From NCBI RefSeq assembly GCF_030705305.1, contig NZ_JAUZEE010000013.1:54283-118282 (forward strand): a stretch of 64,000 bases of DNA. The letters are read 5' to 3'. The position numbers and the translations under genes were made by a program. This stretch comes from Leptothrix discophora. Lineage in GTDB: Bacteria > Pseudomonadota > Gammaproteobacteria > Burkholderiales > Burkholderiaceae_C. Shown here piece after piece: positions 20,703 through 29,584 of this stretch. Under the pieces are notes generated by a model. That model ran no database searches. It was not told the origin of the DNA and saw only the letters and a program-made list of their open reading frames with translations. How positions within the stretch are numbered: the stretch's first letter is position 1; each line of letters starts with the position of its first letter.

Positions 20703-21665
20703 ATGAACCTGCTGTCGAGAAGCCTGTTGGGCGGCGCCCTGGCGCTGTGGATGCTGTCGTCGGGCGCTCAGCCGGTCTATCCCGGCAAGCCGATCCGGCT
20801 GATCGTGCCGACACCCGCCGGTGGCCCCAGCGATGCGGCGGCCCGTGCCCTGGCGAAGGGCCTGACCGCAGGCCTCGGTCAGGAAGTCATGGTCGAGAAC
20901 CGTCCCGGCGGCAACACGGGGATCGGCGCCGGCGCGGTGCTGAACGCCGCGCCCGACGGCTACACGCTGCTGTTTGCGCTGGCCTCCAACGCGGGACTGC
21001 CTCATCTCAGCAAGGCGTCGCCCTACAGGTCCATCACCGAGTTCACCCCGGTCGCCGCGATCGGCGGCAACACGCCGTGCGTCGTGGTGCCGGCCAGCCT
21101 GCAGGTGAAGTCGCTGGCCGAGTTGGTCACCTATGCGAAAGCCAGCCCGAAGCCGCTGATGCGCGGCGCGAACAACGCCTCGGAAGACATGGTGGCAGGG
21201 CAGGTGAGCAGCGCACTCGGCATGACCTTCGAGCGGGTGCCGTACAAGGGCGCGCCTCAGTTGCTGCCGGACCTGCTCGAAGGTCGGATCCAGCTTGCGG
21301 TGCTGCCGGTCGGTGCCAGCGTCCCGCACGTGAAGGCTGGCCGCCTGACCATGCTGGGCTGCAGCATCGGAGAACGCATCGCCGCGCTGCCGACGGTGCC
21401 CACGCTGGCCGAGGCCGGCGTCGCTGCAGCCCCGCTGATCACCGCGCACTTCGTGGTGGGACCTCCGAAACTGCCTGCCGACATCGTCGAGCGCCTGGCC
21501 GCTGCCGCTCAACGGGCTGTGCAATTGCCCGAGTTCAAGCAGGAGATGGATCGCCTGCTCATCGTCGGCAGGTTCCGATCGCCCGCCGAGACACGCGAGT
21601 TGATGCTCCAGGCGGAAACACAGTACCTGCAGTTCGTTCGGGAGACCGGCGCCAGCATCGATTGA
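20703..21665 (+). CDS. Bug/TctC-family tripartite tricarboxylate-type solute receptor
   Basis: Periplasmic binding protein of 320 residues with a signal peptide of about 22 residues ending at Ser-Gly-Ala. Family marks are YPGKPIRLIVPTPAGGPSD, VENRPGGNTGIGA and PDGYTLLF. These receptors bind small carboxylates, amides or aromatic acids. No TctA/TctB membrane genes are nearby, as is usual for orphan Bug receptors of Burkholderiales. A GGAG ribosome site precedes the ATG. The convergent LysR gene ends 12 bp downstream. Confidence 0.93.
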   Translation: MNLLSRSLLGGALALWMLSSGAQPVYPGKPIRLIVPTPAGGPSDAAARALAKGLTAGLGQEVMVENRPGGNTGIGAGAVLNAAPDGYTLLFALASNAGLPHLSKASPYRSITEFTPVAAIGGNTPCVVVPASLQVKSLAELVTYAKASPKPLMRGANNASEDMVAGQVSSALGMTFERVPYKGAPQLLPDLLEGRIQLAVLPVGASVPHVKAGRLTMLGCSIGERIAALPTVPTLAEAGVAAAPLITAHFVVGPPKLPADIVERLAAAAQRAVQLPEFKQEMDRLLIVGRFRSPAETRELMLQAETQYLQFVRETGASID

Positions 21666-21676
21666 AGCCGGGCGAC

Positions 21677-22702
21677 TCAGCGTTGGCTCAACCAGCTGGA
21701 CGCGCGTCGGCTGTTGCCTTGGTGCCAGGCCGGGCGGCCGTCGACACTGGCATGGCCCAAGGCATCCGTCACCTGCGCCAGCTCGGTGCAACGCGTGGCA
21801 GCGAAGTCGGCGAAGACGCGCAGGCGCAAGGTTCGGCGCAGTTCAGGCCGGAAGTACATCGCCAGTGGCGGGGGGTCCATCAGCTCCCAATCGACCAGCG
21901 CGGGCACCAGGCGGCCACTGGCCAGTTCAGCCTGTGCCGTGGCAAACGCGATGCGCACCACGCCGCCGTGGTCCAGGGCCAGTGCGAGCAGGTTGTCGCG
22001 GTGATTCGAGTGCAGCCAGCCGCGCACGACGACCTCTTCGACGACCTCGCCCTGCGCGCCCTGTGCGTCCTGTGCGCCCACTTGCCGGTAGCGCCAAAGG
22101 TCCAGCAGCTTGCCGTAGGGGTTGCGATAGCACAGGCAGTTGTGTCCGGCGAGATCGCGCGGGTGGCGAGGAAAGCCCTGGCGCTTCCAGTAGTCCGGCG
22201 AGGCTGCGGTCACCTGCGCCATCACCGGCAATTCGCGGCGCACCCAGGCGCCGGCCTCGAACCAGCCGTGCAGCAGCAGCAGGTCGCAGTCCTTCGCGGC
22301 CGCTTCCTCCAGGTGCAGCACGGCGCGAAGGTCCAGCGTCAGGTCCGGATGGCTGGCATGGAACGCGGACAACGCGGGCACGATGCCGTGCTGCAGGAGA
22401 AACGGGGTGCCGCCCACGACCAGCGTGCCTTGCGGGCGCTGCCGAGACTGCCGCAGCCCGTCATCGGCTGCCTGCAGCTGCGCCAGCAAGGGCGCACAGG
22501 CTTCGGCGTATTGCGTGCCGTCGGCGGTCAGCTGCAACCCGCGGCTGCCACGCTGGAACAGCGTGGCACCGAGCTCGGCCTCAAGCGCACGAACCAGCTT
22601 CGCGACGGCCTGCAAGGTCACGCCTTGCTGCCGCGCTGCGGCCGACAGGCTGCCGCTCTGGGCTGCCGCCAGGAAGTACTGAATGGCCTTGAGCTTGTCC
22701 AT
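21677..22702 (-). CDS. LysR-family transcriptional regulator
   Basis: DNA-binding regulator of 341 residues, slightly longer than the family average. The N-terminal winged helix-turn-helix (MDKLKAIQYFLAAAQSGSLS, residues 1-60) is followed by a periplasmic-binding-like effector domain from about residue 90. It is convergent with the Bug receptor gene and may control it, but the target is not visible. The frame remains open upstream into a second LysR fragment, which is a separate remnant. Confidence 0.92.
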   Translation of the reverse strand: MDKLKAIQYFLAAAQSGSLSAAARQQGVTLQAVAKLVRALEAELGATLFQRGSRGLQLTADGTQYAEACAPLLAQLQAADDGLRQSRQRPQGTLVVGGTPFLLQHGIVPALSAFHASHPDLTLDLRAVLHLEEAAAKDCDLLLLHGWFEAGAWVRRELPVMAQVTAASPDYWKRQGFPRHPRDLAGHNCLCYRNPYGKLLDLWRYRQVGAQDAQGAQGEVVEEVVVRGWLHSNHRDNLLALALDHGGVVRIAFATAQAELASGRLVPALVDWELMDPPPLAMYFRPELRRTLRLRVFADFAATRCTELAQVTDALGHASVDGRPAWHQGNSRRASSWLSQR

Positions 22703-22954
22703 GGCCGAGGAAGTGTCGCGTGAAGAAGCCGGACAACGCAATCGACCACCGCATCGGCTCGCGCCGCCGCCGTGATGGCCCTCATGCTCTTCTTCGTGCC
22801 AGTTCGAGGTGAGTCGCACCTCGACAGCTTCGACGACGACGGGTGTACGGCCTGCGGAAGCCCGCGCCTGAGGGATCTGTTCGCGTCCCTGGCGCCGACG
22901 GCGCTGCAACGCGTGGCCGAGCCCGTGCAGCGGCGGCTTGGACACGCGAGCGAT

Positions 22955-23176
22955 CGGCCCCTCGGCCGTCGGCATGACACCTTGTGCGGTGCGTTGCAAC
23001 AGCGGCCATCCGATCGCGTCCTCGAGACTGCGGATGTGCTGGCTCACGGCGCCATGCATCACGGAAAGCTCGTCGGCGGCGGCGCTGAAGCTGTGCAGCC
23101 GGGCGGTGGCCTCGAACACGCGCCATGTGTTCAGCGAGAGGCGATGGGTGATGGGTGATGGGTGATGCCCATGCAT
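22955..23176 (-). pseudogene. LysR-family (GcvA-like) regulator, DNA-binding head only
   Basis: The first about 74 codons encode a typical LysR head (RLSLNTWRVFEATARLHSFS, HGAVSQHIRSLED), but after TAEG similarity ends and no effector domain follows in any frame. The start region consists of a tandem 7-bp repeat, giving an unusual His/Pro-rich N-terminus. It is divergent from a RuBisCO-like fragment at 23175, an arrangement that suggests a former regulator/target pair, now both broken. Confidence 0.75.
23143..23167. repeat. Tandem 7-bp repeat (GATGGGT)
   Basis: Three perfect copies plus a partial fourth lie within the first codons of the LysR remnant. Confidence 0.8.
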
Positions 23177-23577
23177 GTCGTTCCCGACCTGGGTTGAACC
23201 CATATTGGGGCCGGACCACGCCGGCCAGTTCCCAGGCCCGGCCTTCGGCATTCCCGGCACTCGGCGTCTGGCCGGCGTCCATGACCGCCCGGTGATCGGC
23301 ACCATCATCAAGCCGAGCATCGGCCTCACGCCGGCACAGACGGCGGACCTGGTCGACAGCCTCTGTGCGGCCGGCATCGACTTCATCAAGGACGACGAGC
23401 TGATCGCCGATCCTCCCGATGCGCCGTTCGACGAGCGCCTGCGGGCCGTCATGCCGGTCCTGCAGCGCCATGCCGACCGCCTCGGTCGCATGCCGATGTA
23501 CGCCATCAACATCTCCGGCTCGGTGGACGAGATGCTGCGCCGGCACGATGCCGTGCTCGCAGCAGGTGGCCCGGTCA
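23175..23577 (+). pseudogene. RuBisCO-like protein (form IV) fragment
   Basis: The frame encodes about 130 residues of the catalytic barrel of a RuBisCO large-chain-like protein: RRLAGVHDRPVIGTIIKPSI, GIDFIKDDELIAD with the metal-binding Lys-Asp-Asp-Glu, and MYAINISGSVDEM. A complete protein has about 400 residues; here the N-terminal domain and the C-terminal two thirds of the barrel are absent, and similarity stops near AAGG. Relatives act on sugar-acid phosphates or thiomethyl ribulose rather than fix CO2. It is a relic of a lost catabolic operon. Confidence 0.8.
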
Positions 23578-23842
23578 CTGCCCGCCACCATCGGGCGCGT
23601 CAACCGGACCTGGCGCACCGAGGTGCCCGGTGCCGGACAGGCGAGCTTGCGGATCTGGGACGTTCTGGAGCCGTAGGAAACGACCACCTGGTCGCCGACA
23701 GGAATCTCACCTCCCTGGGGAAAGACGCTTCTTCGACGGGTGTTGCCCCCAAAGTTGCCCCCAGGCTTCCAGCGCTGGCCCTTGCCGTGGTCCTGCGCCG
23801 GGCAGGAGCCTGCTGCGTTTTCTCCTCCGATTGTTGGATGAC
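23578..23842. other. Junction region with short direct repeats and an unassigned gene end
   Basis: After the RuBisCO-like homology stops, a plus-strand frame reads SLPATIGRVNRTWRTEVPG and ends in LRIWDVLEP then TAG at 23676. It looks like the tail of an unknown gene. GTTGCCCCCAAA and GTTGCCCCCAGG stand head to tail at 23742-23765. This appears to be a recombination scar. Confidence 0.4.
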
Positions 23843-23865
23843 GGTCCCGCAGGTTCAGCGGGACC
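23843..23865 (+). promoter_or_regulatory. Hairpin upstream of the trypsin-like protease gene
   Basis: GGTCCCGC and GCGGGACC form a perfect 8-bp stem with a 7-base loop, 30 bp before the protease start. There is no following T run, so it is more likely an mRNA leader structure than a terminator. Confidence 0.4.
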
Positions 23866-23895
23866 ATGGCTGCCCGGCTTCAAGGAGATCAAGCC

Positions 23896-24987
23896 ATGGA
23901 CGACTGCAAGGCCCGCCCGGTCGACATCGACCGTCTCGAGGACATCTTCCGCGCGCGTGAGGCGGCCAAGGAACGGCCGATCGCGATCGAGCGCCACTTC
24001 CAGGTTCTGGCCGATCGGGAGCCCCAGGTCAGGACCCGGCTGGTGCGGGTCGACCGCGGAGACGGCCAGTCGCATTGGGACGTGGTCGTCGAGGTCGACG
24101 GCGTGCGGGCCGGTGGCCGTGCCCTGCCACCGCCGCTGCGCGGCGAGGCCAGTCGCATCCCGCGCCACCGGCTCGACGAGGCCGCGCAGCTGGAGCGGCT
24201 GCAGGCCCACATCCCTGACCACCTGGCATTCAGCGCCACGCCCGCCGACTGGGTGCGCAGCGTGCGCCGCATCCGCGATCCGCGCGTCGAGCCTCGCATC
24301 GCGACCACGCTGTTCGGCAGCGACGACCGCCGCGCCTTCCGCGACACCGCCTACCCGTGGTCGACCGTCGGCCTGGTCGAGACCAACCGCGGTTCCGGCT
24401 CAGGCGTGATGATCGGCCCGCGTCACCTGCTGACAGTCAGCCATGTCATCGACTGGTCGGCCCCTGCGGGCTTTGCCGCCGACTGGGTGCGCTTCACGCC
24501 GTCCTACTTCGACGGCACGGCGCCCTTCGGCGAGGCCTACGGCAGCCACATCTACTGGTACGTGCAGGAGGACGGCGACGGGTTCATCAGCGGCAACGAG
24601 GGCGACTACGACTACGCCGTCGTCGTGCTCGACCGCCGCCTGGGCGAGACCACCGGCTGGATGGGCGCGCGCGGCTACGACGACGACTGGGACTCGCTGG
24701 ACGCCTGGTCGCACATGGGCTATCCCGCCGACCTCAACAGCGGCCAGCGCCCGACCTGGCAGGGCGGCTTCCGGGTCGACGGCAGCGACGCGGCGGCACA
24801 GGCCGTCCTCCACAAGGCCGACGTCTTCCCCGGCCAGTCCGGCGGCCCGGTCTTCGGCTTCTGGGCCGGCGACGTCGGACCGCGCGCGGTGGCGGTCCAG
24901 TCGTGGCAGAACAGCAGCAGCAACGGCGCGAGTGGGAGCGCGGCGATGCGGGACCTGGTGGCGAGGGCGCGGACTGAGTTCTCGTGA
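23896..24987 (+). CDS. Trypsin-like (V8-type) serine protease
   Basis: Protein of 363 residues. The chymotrypsin-fold domain covers about residues 155-355. The triad is His in LLTVSHVIDW, Asp in GDYDYAVVVLD and Ser in PGQSGGPVFGF. The first 150 residues are charged, contain no signal peptide, and have no assigned domain. Without an export signal it may act inside the cell, or use another route. The ATG has a good AAGGAG ribosome site. It stands next to gene remnants and may have been acquired with them. Confidence 0.85.
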   Translation: MDDCKARPVDIDRLEDIFRAREAAKERPIAIERHFQVLADREPQVRTRLVRVDRGDGQSHWDVVVEVDGVRAGGRALPPPLRGEASRIPRHRLDEAAQLERLQAHIPDHLAFSATPADWVRSVRRIRDPRVEPRIATTLFGSDDRRAFRDTAYPWSTVGLVETNRGSGSGVMIGPRHLLTVSHVIDWSAPAGFAADWVRFTPSYFDGTAPFGEAYGSHIYWYVQEDGDGFISGNEGDYDYAVVVLDRRLGETTGWMGARGYDDDWDSLDAWSHMGYPADLNSGQRPTWQGGFRVDGSDAAAQAVLHKADVFPGQSGGPVFGFWAGDVGPRAVAVQSWQNSSSNGASGSAAMRDLVARARTEFS

Positions 24988-25291
24988 TGCGACCAGCCCA
25001 CGGATGGAGCGGCGGATCGGCTGGACATGGAGCGAGCGCAAATCGCCGACGTGCAGTCGATTCACCATGGGGCAATTGCCGACTGCGCGCGGGCGTTCAC
25101 GACTTGGCCAGTGACTGTTGGCTATCGACCCTAGGCCCCTCTCGATCGCCTGCAACTGAGAGTTGCCAATGCATGTGCAGGCGAACATCACGCTACCTAC
25201 CCGCCGGACACCGAAGCATCGTCGATCGCGACTGGCAAGTGCGTAAACTTCTACGCAGACAGACGAGATCAGCACAACGGTGCTGCGACCC
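24988..25291. other. Intergenic region, no supportable gene
   Basis: About 300 bp of lower GC content than the flanks. It contains copy B of the dispersed repeat (25015-25061). No gene is supported. Confidence 0.5.
25015..25061 (+). repeat. Dispersed intergenic repeat, copy B
   Basis: GATCGGCTGGACA, then GGAGC, GCA, CCGACGTG and GTCGAT occur in the same order as at 20292, with substitutions between the blocks. Confidence 0.5.
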
Positions 25292-26278
25292 ATGCGACGA
25301 AGAAGACTGCTCTCTGCAGGACTGTTAACGGCCACGTCGATCGGTTCTCGGACGTCGCGGGCGCAGTCTGTCATTTCAGTCACTTCCGCTCGCGTCGGGT
25401 GGATCGCCGGCAGCGCCGGCCCGCTGCCTACGCCAGCCTATCTCGAGGCCTTGAGGGCTGGGCTGCGCGAACGCGGGTGGGTCGAAGGCCGCAACCTGAC
25501 GATCGACGAGCGCTGGGGTGACCGTGACCGTGCCGCCGCCCTGGCGGCAGAGTTGCTGCAACTTCGGCCCCAGGTGCTGGTCGCCCAAGGCGCGATGGTG
25601 CTGGGCGTGCGCAATGTCGACAGCACCGTGCCTGTCGTCTTCGGCTTCAGCGGAGATCCTGTGGAAGCCGGGCTGGCCGCCAGTTTCGCCCGGCCGGGCG
25701 GGCGTCTCACTGGCATTGCGATGCAGAGCCTCGAACTGGTCGGCAAGCGCCTGGAGATCCTGAAGGAGCTGATGCCGCGCCTGTCGCGCGTGGCCATCTT
25801 GGCCAACCCGACGCATCCCGGCGAGCAGCTCGAGTTGCGTGCCTCGCGGGCGGCGGCCGACCGGCTCGGCCTCGTCGTGCAGTACCTGCCCGTCACGTCG
25901 GCGCGCGACTTCGAGATCGCTTTCCCGGCTTTGCTGCGAGAACGCGCCGAGGCCATCGTGGCCTTTCCCGACGCGATGGTCATGAGCCAGGCCCAGGTCA
26001 TCGCCGAGTTCTCCCGGCGGCACCGCGTGCCGGCGGTGTCGGGCTGGTCAGAGTTTGCTGATGCCGGCAATCTGCTGACCTACGGCCCCAACCTGCGCAC
26101 GTCGTGGAAGCAGGCGGCCGGCGTGGTCGATCGCATCCTGCGCGGCGCGCGCCCCGCTGACCTGCCGGTGGAGCAGCCCTCCAGCTTCGAGCTGGTCATC
26201 AACCAACGCGCCGCCGAGGCGTTGGGGGTCAGCATCCCGGCAGCCGTGGCCTTGCGCGCCGAGCGCATCTTGCGCTGA
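25292..26278 (+). CDS. ABC transporter substrate-binding protein (PF04392 type)
   Basis: Periplasmic receptor of 328 residues. An Arg-rich start and hydrophobic segment form the export signal, ending near Ser-Arg-Ala-Gln. Family marks are RVGWIAGSAG, FGFSGDPVEAGLAASFARPG and FELVINQRAAEALG. Such receptors are frequent in Burkholderiales and Bradyrhizobium without permease genes alongside, and ligands are mostly unknown. The ATG at 25292 is used; a GTG at 25280 would add four residues. Confidence 0.9.
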   Translation: MRRRRLLSAGLLTATSIGSRTSRAQSVISVTSARVGWIAGSAGPLPTPAYLEALRAGLRERGWVEGRNLTIDERWGDRDRAAALAAELLQLRPQVLVAQGAMVLGVRNVDSTVPVVFGFSGDPVEAGLAASFARPGGRLTGIAMQSLELVGKRLEILKELMPRLSRVAILANPTHPGEQLELRASRAAADRLGLVVQYLPVTSARDFEIAFPALLRERAEAIVAFPDAMVMSQAQVIAEFSRRHRVPAVSGWSEFADAGNLLTYGPNLRTSWKQAAGVVDRILRGARPADLPVEQPSSFELVINQRAAEALGVSIPAAVALRAERILR

Positions 26279-26330
26279 AGGTGGTGCGGACTGCAGCGGT
26301 CGCTGAAAACCTAGCCCGAACGACGCCCGC

Positions 26331-27089
26331 TTACATCGGCTCCATGCCGGACTTCCGGATTGAAGCGCCCGACGCCGGTGCAGAAAGCGCTCGGGTGAAG
26401 GCGCGCGCCGCATCAGCCTGCGGTGCGCTGCTGTGGATACCTGAAGCCCAGACGGTGTAGTTCTGCAGCTCAGCCGGCAAGGGCCCGAGGTACTGGAAGC
26501 CCTGGGCGTGCATCAGTTCGGTCACCTGCTGGAAGCCAAGGTCGGCCTCGCCGCGCGCCAGCATGTCGCCGATCTGCGCCCCCGAAGGCGGTTGCCTGAT
26601 CTTGGACTTGATCTGCTCGGCCACGCCCAGCTTCTGGAACAGTTGTTCGAGGTAGCGGCCGCTGGCGCCGGATGAAATGGCGATGGACTGCGCGTCGAGC
26701 AAGGTGGCCCGGAGCGCGTTGACGCTGGACACGTCCGGGCGCGGAAGGCCGGACCGCGCAGCGGCTGCCACTGCCGAGCGTGAGAAGTCGGTGCGGCTGC
26801 CGCTGACCAGCTTGCCATCGGCCGCCATGCGGTCCACGCCCGACGAGGTGTTGACGACGACGTCGAAGACTTCGCCGTCGGCGACGCGTTTGGCGATCGC
26901 CTCCGACCCGCCCCAGGTGAAGCTGACGCGCAGCCCGGTGTCCTTCTCGAAACGGGAGGCGATTTCCACCACCGCTTCCTTCACGGCGTTGGGCGCAATC
27001 ACCTTCAAGTCGTTGGCCTGTGCGCTGCATGCCAATGCAAGCAGCGCTGCACACAGCCACGAACGAGACCGAGAGAACCGCTTGAACAT
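26331..27089 (-). CDS. ModA-like periplasmic substrate-binding protein
   Basis: Periplasmic protein of 252 residues related to molybdate-type receptors, with a signal peptide ending LACSAQA. Mature features are LKVIAPNAVKEAVVEIASRF and FTWGGSEAIAKRV, and a type II binding-protein fold. No modB or modC is present. Relatives of this orphan group bind organic anions rather than molybdate. Of the two adjacent ATG codons, 27089 has GAGG at the best distance. It is divergent from the hybrid kinase at 27194, so it may be the extracytoplasmic sensor partner or the regulated gene. Confidence 0.87.
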   Translation of the reverse strand: MFKRFSRSRSWLCAALLALACSAQANDLKVIAPNAVKEAVVEIASRFEKDTGLRVSFTWGGSEAIAKRVADGEVFDVVVNTSSGVDRMAADGKLVSGSRTDFSRSAVAAAARSGLPRPDVSSVNALRATLLDAQSIAISSGASGRYLEQLFQKLGVAEQIKSKIRQPPSGAQIGDMLARGEADLGFQQVTELMHAQGFQYLGPLPAELQNYTVWASGIHSSAPQADAARAFTRALSAPASGASIRKSGMEPM

Positions 27090-27193
27090 CATCACCTCGA
27101 GGATTGATTGAAGGGTGACGCATCCTGGCTGGGCTCGCAAGGAACGGCAATCATCCCTCCGCACCAGGCGCCCGGTGCTTTGGGAGGGGGTCC

Positions 27194-29584
27194 ATGGTCC
27201 TCCAAGCGCAGGGAAACGGCGCAGACGAGCCCGTATGCTCTGCGCCCATGGTGGACCGCGACCCGTCGGCTTCTGCGAGCGATTCCGTGAACGTACAGGC
27301 CCAACCCTGCGCCAGACCACGGCGTCTGTTGCTGCGCAAGTACATCGCGTCCTTCGTGGCCGTGGTCGGCATTCCGCTGGTGGGCTACACGGTGGTGGGC
27401 GTGTGGTTCGCGGCCGAGGAGCACCGTGCCGCGCTGATCGAGGTCCAGCGCGCCAACGCGCAGGCAGCGGCCTGGCGCATCACGCAGTTCGCCAACGAGA
27501 TCGAGGGCCAGTTGCGCTGGGCCACGCACCTGTCTTGGAACGAGAGCGGCGCCGATCAGCACCGCATCGACGCCTTGCGCCTGCTGCGCCAGGTGCCGGC
27601 CATCACCGACCTGACCTTGCTCGACGGCCAGGGCCGCGAACGGCTCTTCGTCTCGCGCGTGAGCATGGACCGCCTGGACACGCGCATCGACCGTTCAAGC
27701 GAAGACGCAGTTCAGGCGGCGCTGAAGAACGGCATCCACTTCGGCCCGGTGTACTTCCGGCGCGACACCGAACCCTTCATCAGCGTGGCCCTGGCAGCCA
27801 CACGGCGCGAAGCCGGCGTCGTGCTGGCCGAAGTGAACCTGAAGTTCACGCGAGACGTCGTCTCGCAGGTGCGGGTCGGGCGCGAGGGCCTGGCCTACGT
27901 GGTCGACAAGGCCGGCCGCCTGATTGCGCATCCCGATGCCAGCCTGGTGCTGCGCAACACCGACCTGTCTTCCACCATGCGCGTGATCGACGCGCAGCCG
28001 GACCAGTCCCTGCATCGGCTCATCAGCATGCAGGGCGAGCAGGTGCTGCTGGCACAAGCCCCGGCGCCCCCGATGGACTGGCGGGTGCTGGTCGAATTGC
28101 CGCAGAGCGAGGCCGATGAACCCTGGCGCCGCGCGCTGTCGCGTTCGCTGTGGATCACGGCCGTCAGCCTGCTCGTGGCGCTCGGCTTTGCGGTGGTGTT
28201 CTCCTGGCGCATGGTTCGGCCAATCCGGACCTTGACGGCAGGAGCCGCACGCATCGGTTCCGGCCAACTCGATCACCGTATTCCTATCGACAGCGCCGAC
28301 GAGATCGGCCAGCTCGGACACGAGTTCAACGCCATGGCCGGCGAACTGGAGCGTTCCTATGCCACGCTGGAGCGCAAGGTTGAGCAGCGCACGCAGGCGC
28401 TGACCGACGCCAACCGGGCCAAGTCGCGCTTCGTGGCCGCCGCCAGCCACGACCTGCGCCAACCGCTGCACGCGCTGAACCTGCTGGTGGCGCAGTTGCG
28501 CGTCGAGACCTCTGCGGCAGAGCGCCAGCGCCTGACGCTGCGGGTGGAGAGCGCCGTGGCATCGATCAACGGCCTCTTTGACGGCCTGCTCGACATTTCC
28601 AAGCTCGACGCTGGCGTCGTCCACGCGAACGTCACAGCCTTTCCACTGCAGCAGGTGCTGGACAGGGTGGAGGCGACATTCGCCGAAGACGCGCACGCCC
28701 GCGGCCTACACCTTCATGTGCGTGGACACGGCGCCTGGGTGCAGAGCGACCCGGTGCTTCTGGAGCGCATCCTGGACAACCTGGTGGCCAACGCGCTGCG
28801 CTACACGCGCAAGGGCGGTGTGCTCGTGGGTTGCCGCCAGCGCGGCGACCACTTACGCGTCGAAGTCTGGGACACGGGCATTGGTATTCCGCCCGAAAAA
28901 CACCAGGAGATCTTCGCCGAGTTCTACCAGGTGGCGCCGGCTGGCACGCTGCGTGGCGAGGGGTTGGGGCTGGGCCTGTCCATCGTCTCGCGCTTGGGGC
29001 AGTTGCTGGGCCACCGGGTGGCGCTCAGGTCGAGTCCGGGACGCGGTTCGTGTTTCAGCATCACGTTGCAGCAAGTGCCGCCGCAGCTGCGCGCTTTGGG
29101 GCTCGTAGAAGCAGATGACGTGCCGGACGATCCGCTCTGCGGTGCGCGCGTTCTCGTGATCGACAACGACGAGGACATCCTTGAAAGCACCGGCGGGCTG
29201 CTGCGCGGATGGGGCTGCAAGGCCCTGACGGCAAGCTGTGCGGATCAGGCACTGGAGCGCCTGGGTCAAACCGCACCCGATCTCGTGCTGGCGGACGTGC
29301 ACCTGGATGGCGGGGAAGACGGCGTGGAAAACGTCATCCGCTTGCGCCGGCACTTCGGCCGCGATCTGCCTGCGATCGTGATTTCGGGCGATGTCTCGCA
29401 GGAGACACGCACCCGAGTGGCCGGTCTGGGCTTCCCGCTGCTGGAGAAGCCTGTGGCTCCGTTGCGCCTGCGCACGCTGGCCACCCGTCTGCTGCGGGCT
29501 GCTACTCGACTCGAGGGAGCGTCAGGCCCAGACGGGTCACAGCGAGCACGGCCTCGGTGCGGCTGCCCACGCCCAGTGCCCTGA
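27194..29584 (+). CDS. Hybrid sensor histidine kinase (Cache-HAMP-HisKA-HATPase-REC)
   Basis: Inner-membrane sensor of 796 residues. A transmembrane segment near residues 50-75 precedes a double Cache-like periplasmic domain (to about 320), a second segment near 320-340 and HAMP. The dimerisation box is AAASHDLRQPLHALNLL, the ATP-binding domain has NLVANALRYT, DTGIGI and GEGLGLGLS, and a receiver domain carries VLVIDNDED, the phospho-acceptor Asp in LVLADVHLD and Lys in LLEKPVAP. Start 27194 has a strong GGAGG site. Its 3' end overlaps the convergent LuxR-type regulator by 83 bp. Confidence 0.93.
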   Translation: MVLQAQGNGADEPVCSAPMVDRDPSASASDSVNVQAQPCARPRRLLLRKYIASFVAVVGIPLVGYTVVGVWFAAEEHRAALIEVQRANAQAAAWRITQFANEIEGQLRWATHLSWNESGADQHRIDALRLLRQVPAITDLTLLDGQGRERLFVSRVSMDRLDTRIDRSSEDAVQAALKNGIHFGPVYFRRDTEPFISVALAATRREAGVVLAEVNLKFTRDVVSQVRVGREGLAYVVDKAGRLIAHPDASLVLRNTDLSSTMRVIDAQPDQSLHRLISMQGEQVLLAQAPAPPMDWRVLVELPQSEADEPWRRALSRSLWITAVSLLVALGFAVVFSWRMVRPIRTLTAGAARIGSGQLDHRIPIDSADEIGQLGHEFNAMAGELERSYATLERKVEQRTQALTDANRAKSRFVAAASHDLRQPLHALNLLVAQLRVETSAAERQRLTLRVESAVASINGLFDGLLDISKLDAGVVHANVTAFPLQQVLDRVEATFAEDAHARGLHLHVRGHGAWVQSDPVLLERILDNLVANALRYTRKGGVLVGCRQRGDHLRVEVWDTGIGIPPEKHQEIFAEFYQVAPAGTLRGEGLGLGLSIVSRLGQLLGHRVALRSSPGRGSCFSITLQQVPPQLRALGLVEADDVPDDPLCGARVLVIDNDEDILESTGGLLRGWGCKALTASCADQALERLGQTAPDLVLADVHLDGGEDGVENVIRLRRHFGRDLPAIVISGDVSQETRTRVAGLGFPLLEKPVAPLRLRTLATRLLRAATRLEGASGPDGSQRARPRCGCPRPVP

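Noticed and set aside
23175..23577. Functional RuBisCO or carbon fixation gene
   Set aside because: Only about a third of the protein is present, and the sequence is of the RuBisCO-like type.
21677..23578. A single 633-residue fused LysR-LysR protein
   Set aside because: The frame is open by chance between a LysR remnant and an intact LysR gene, and the linking residues have no LysR effector character.
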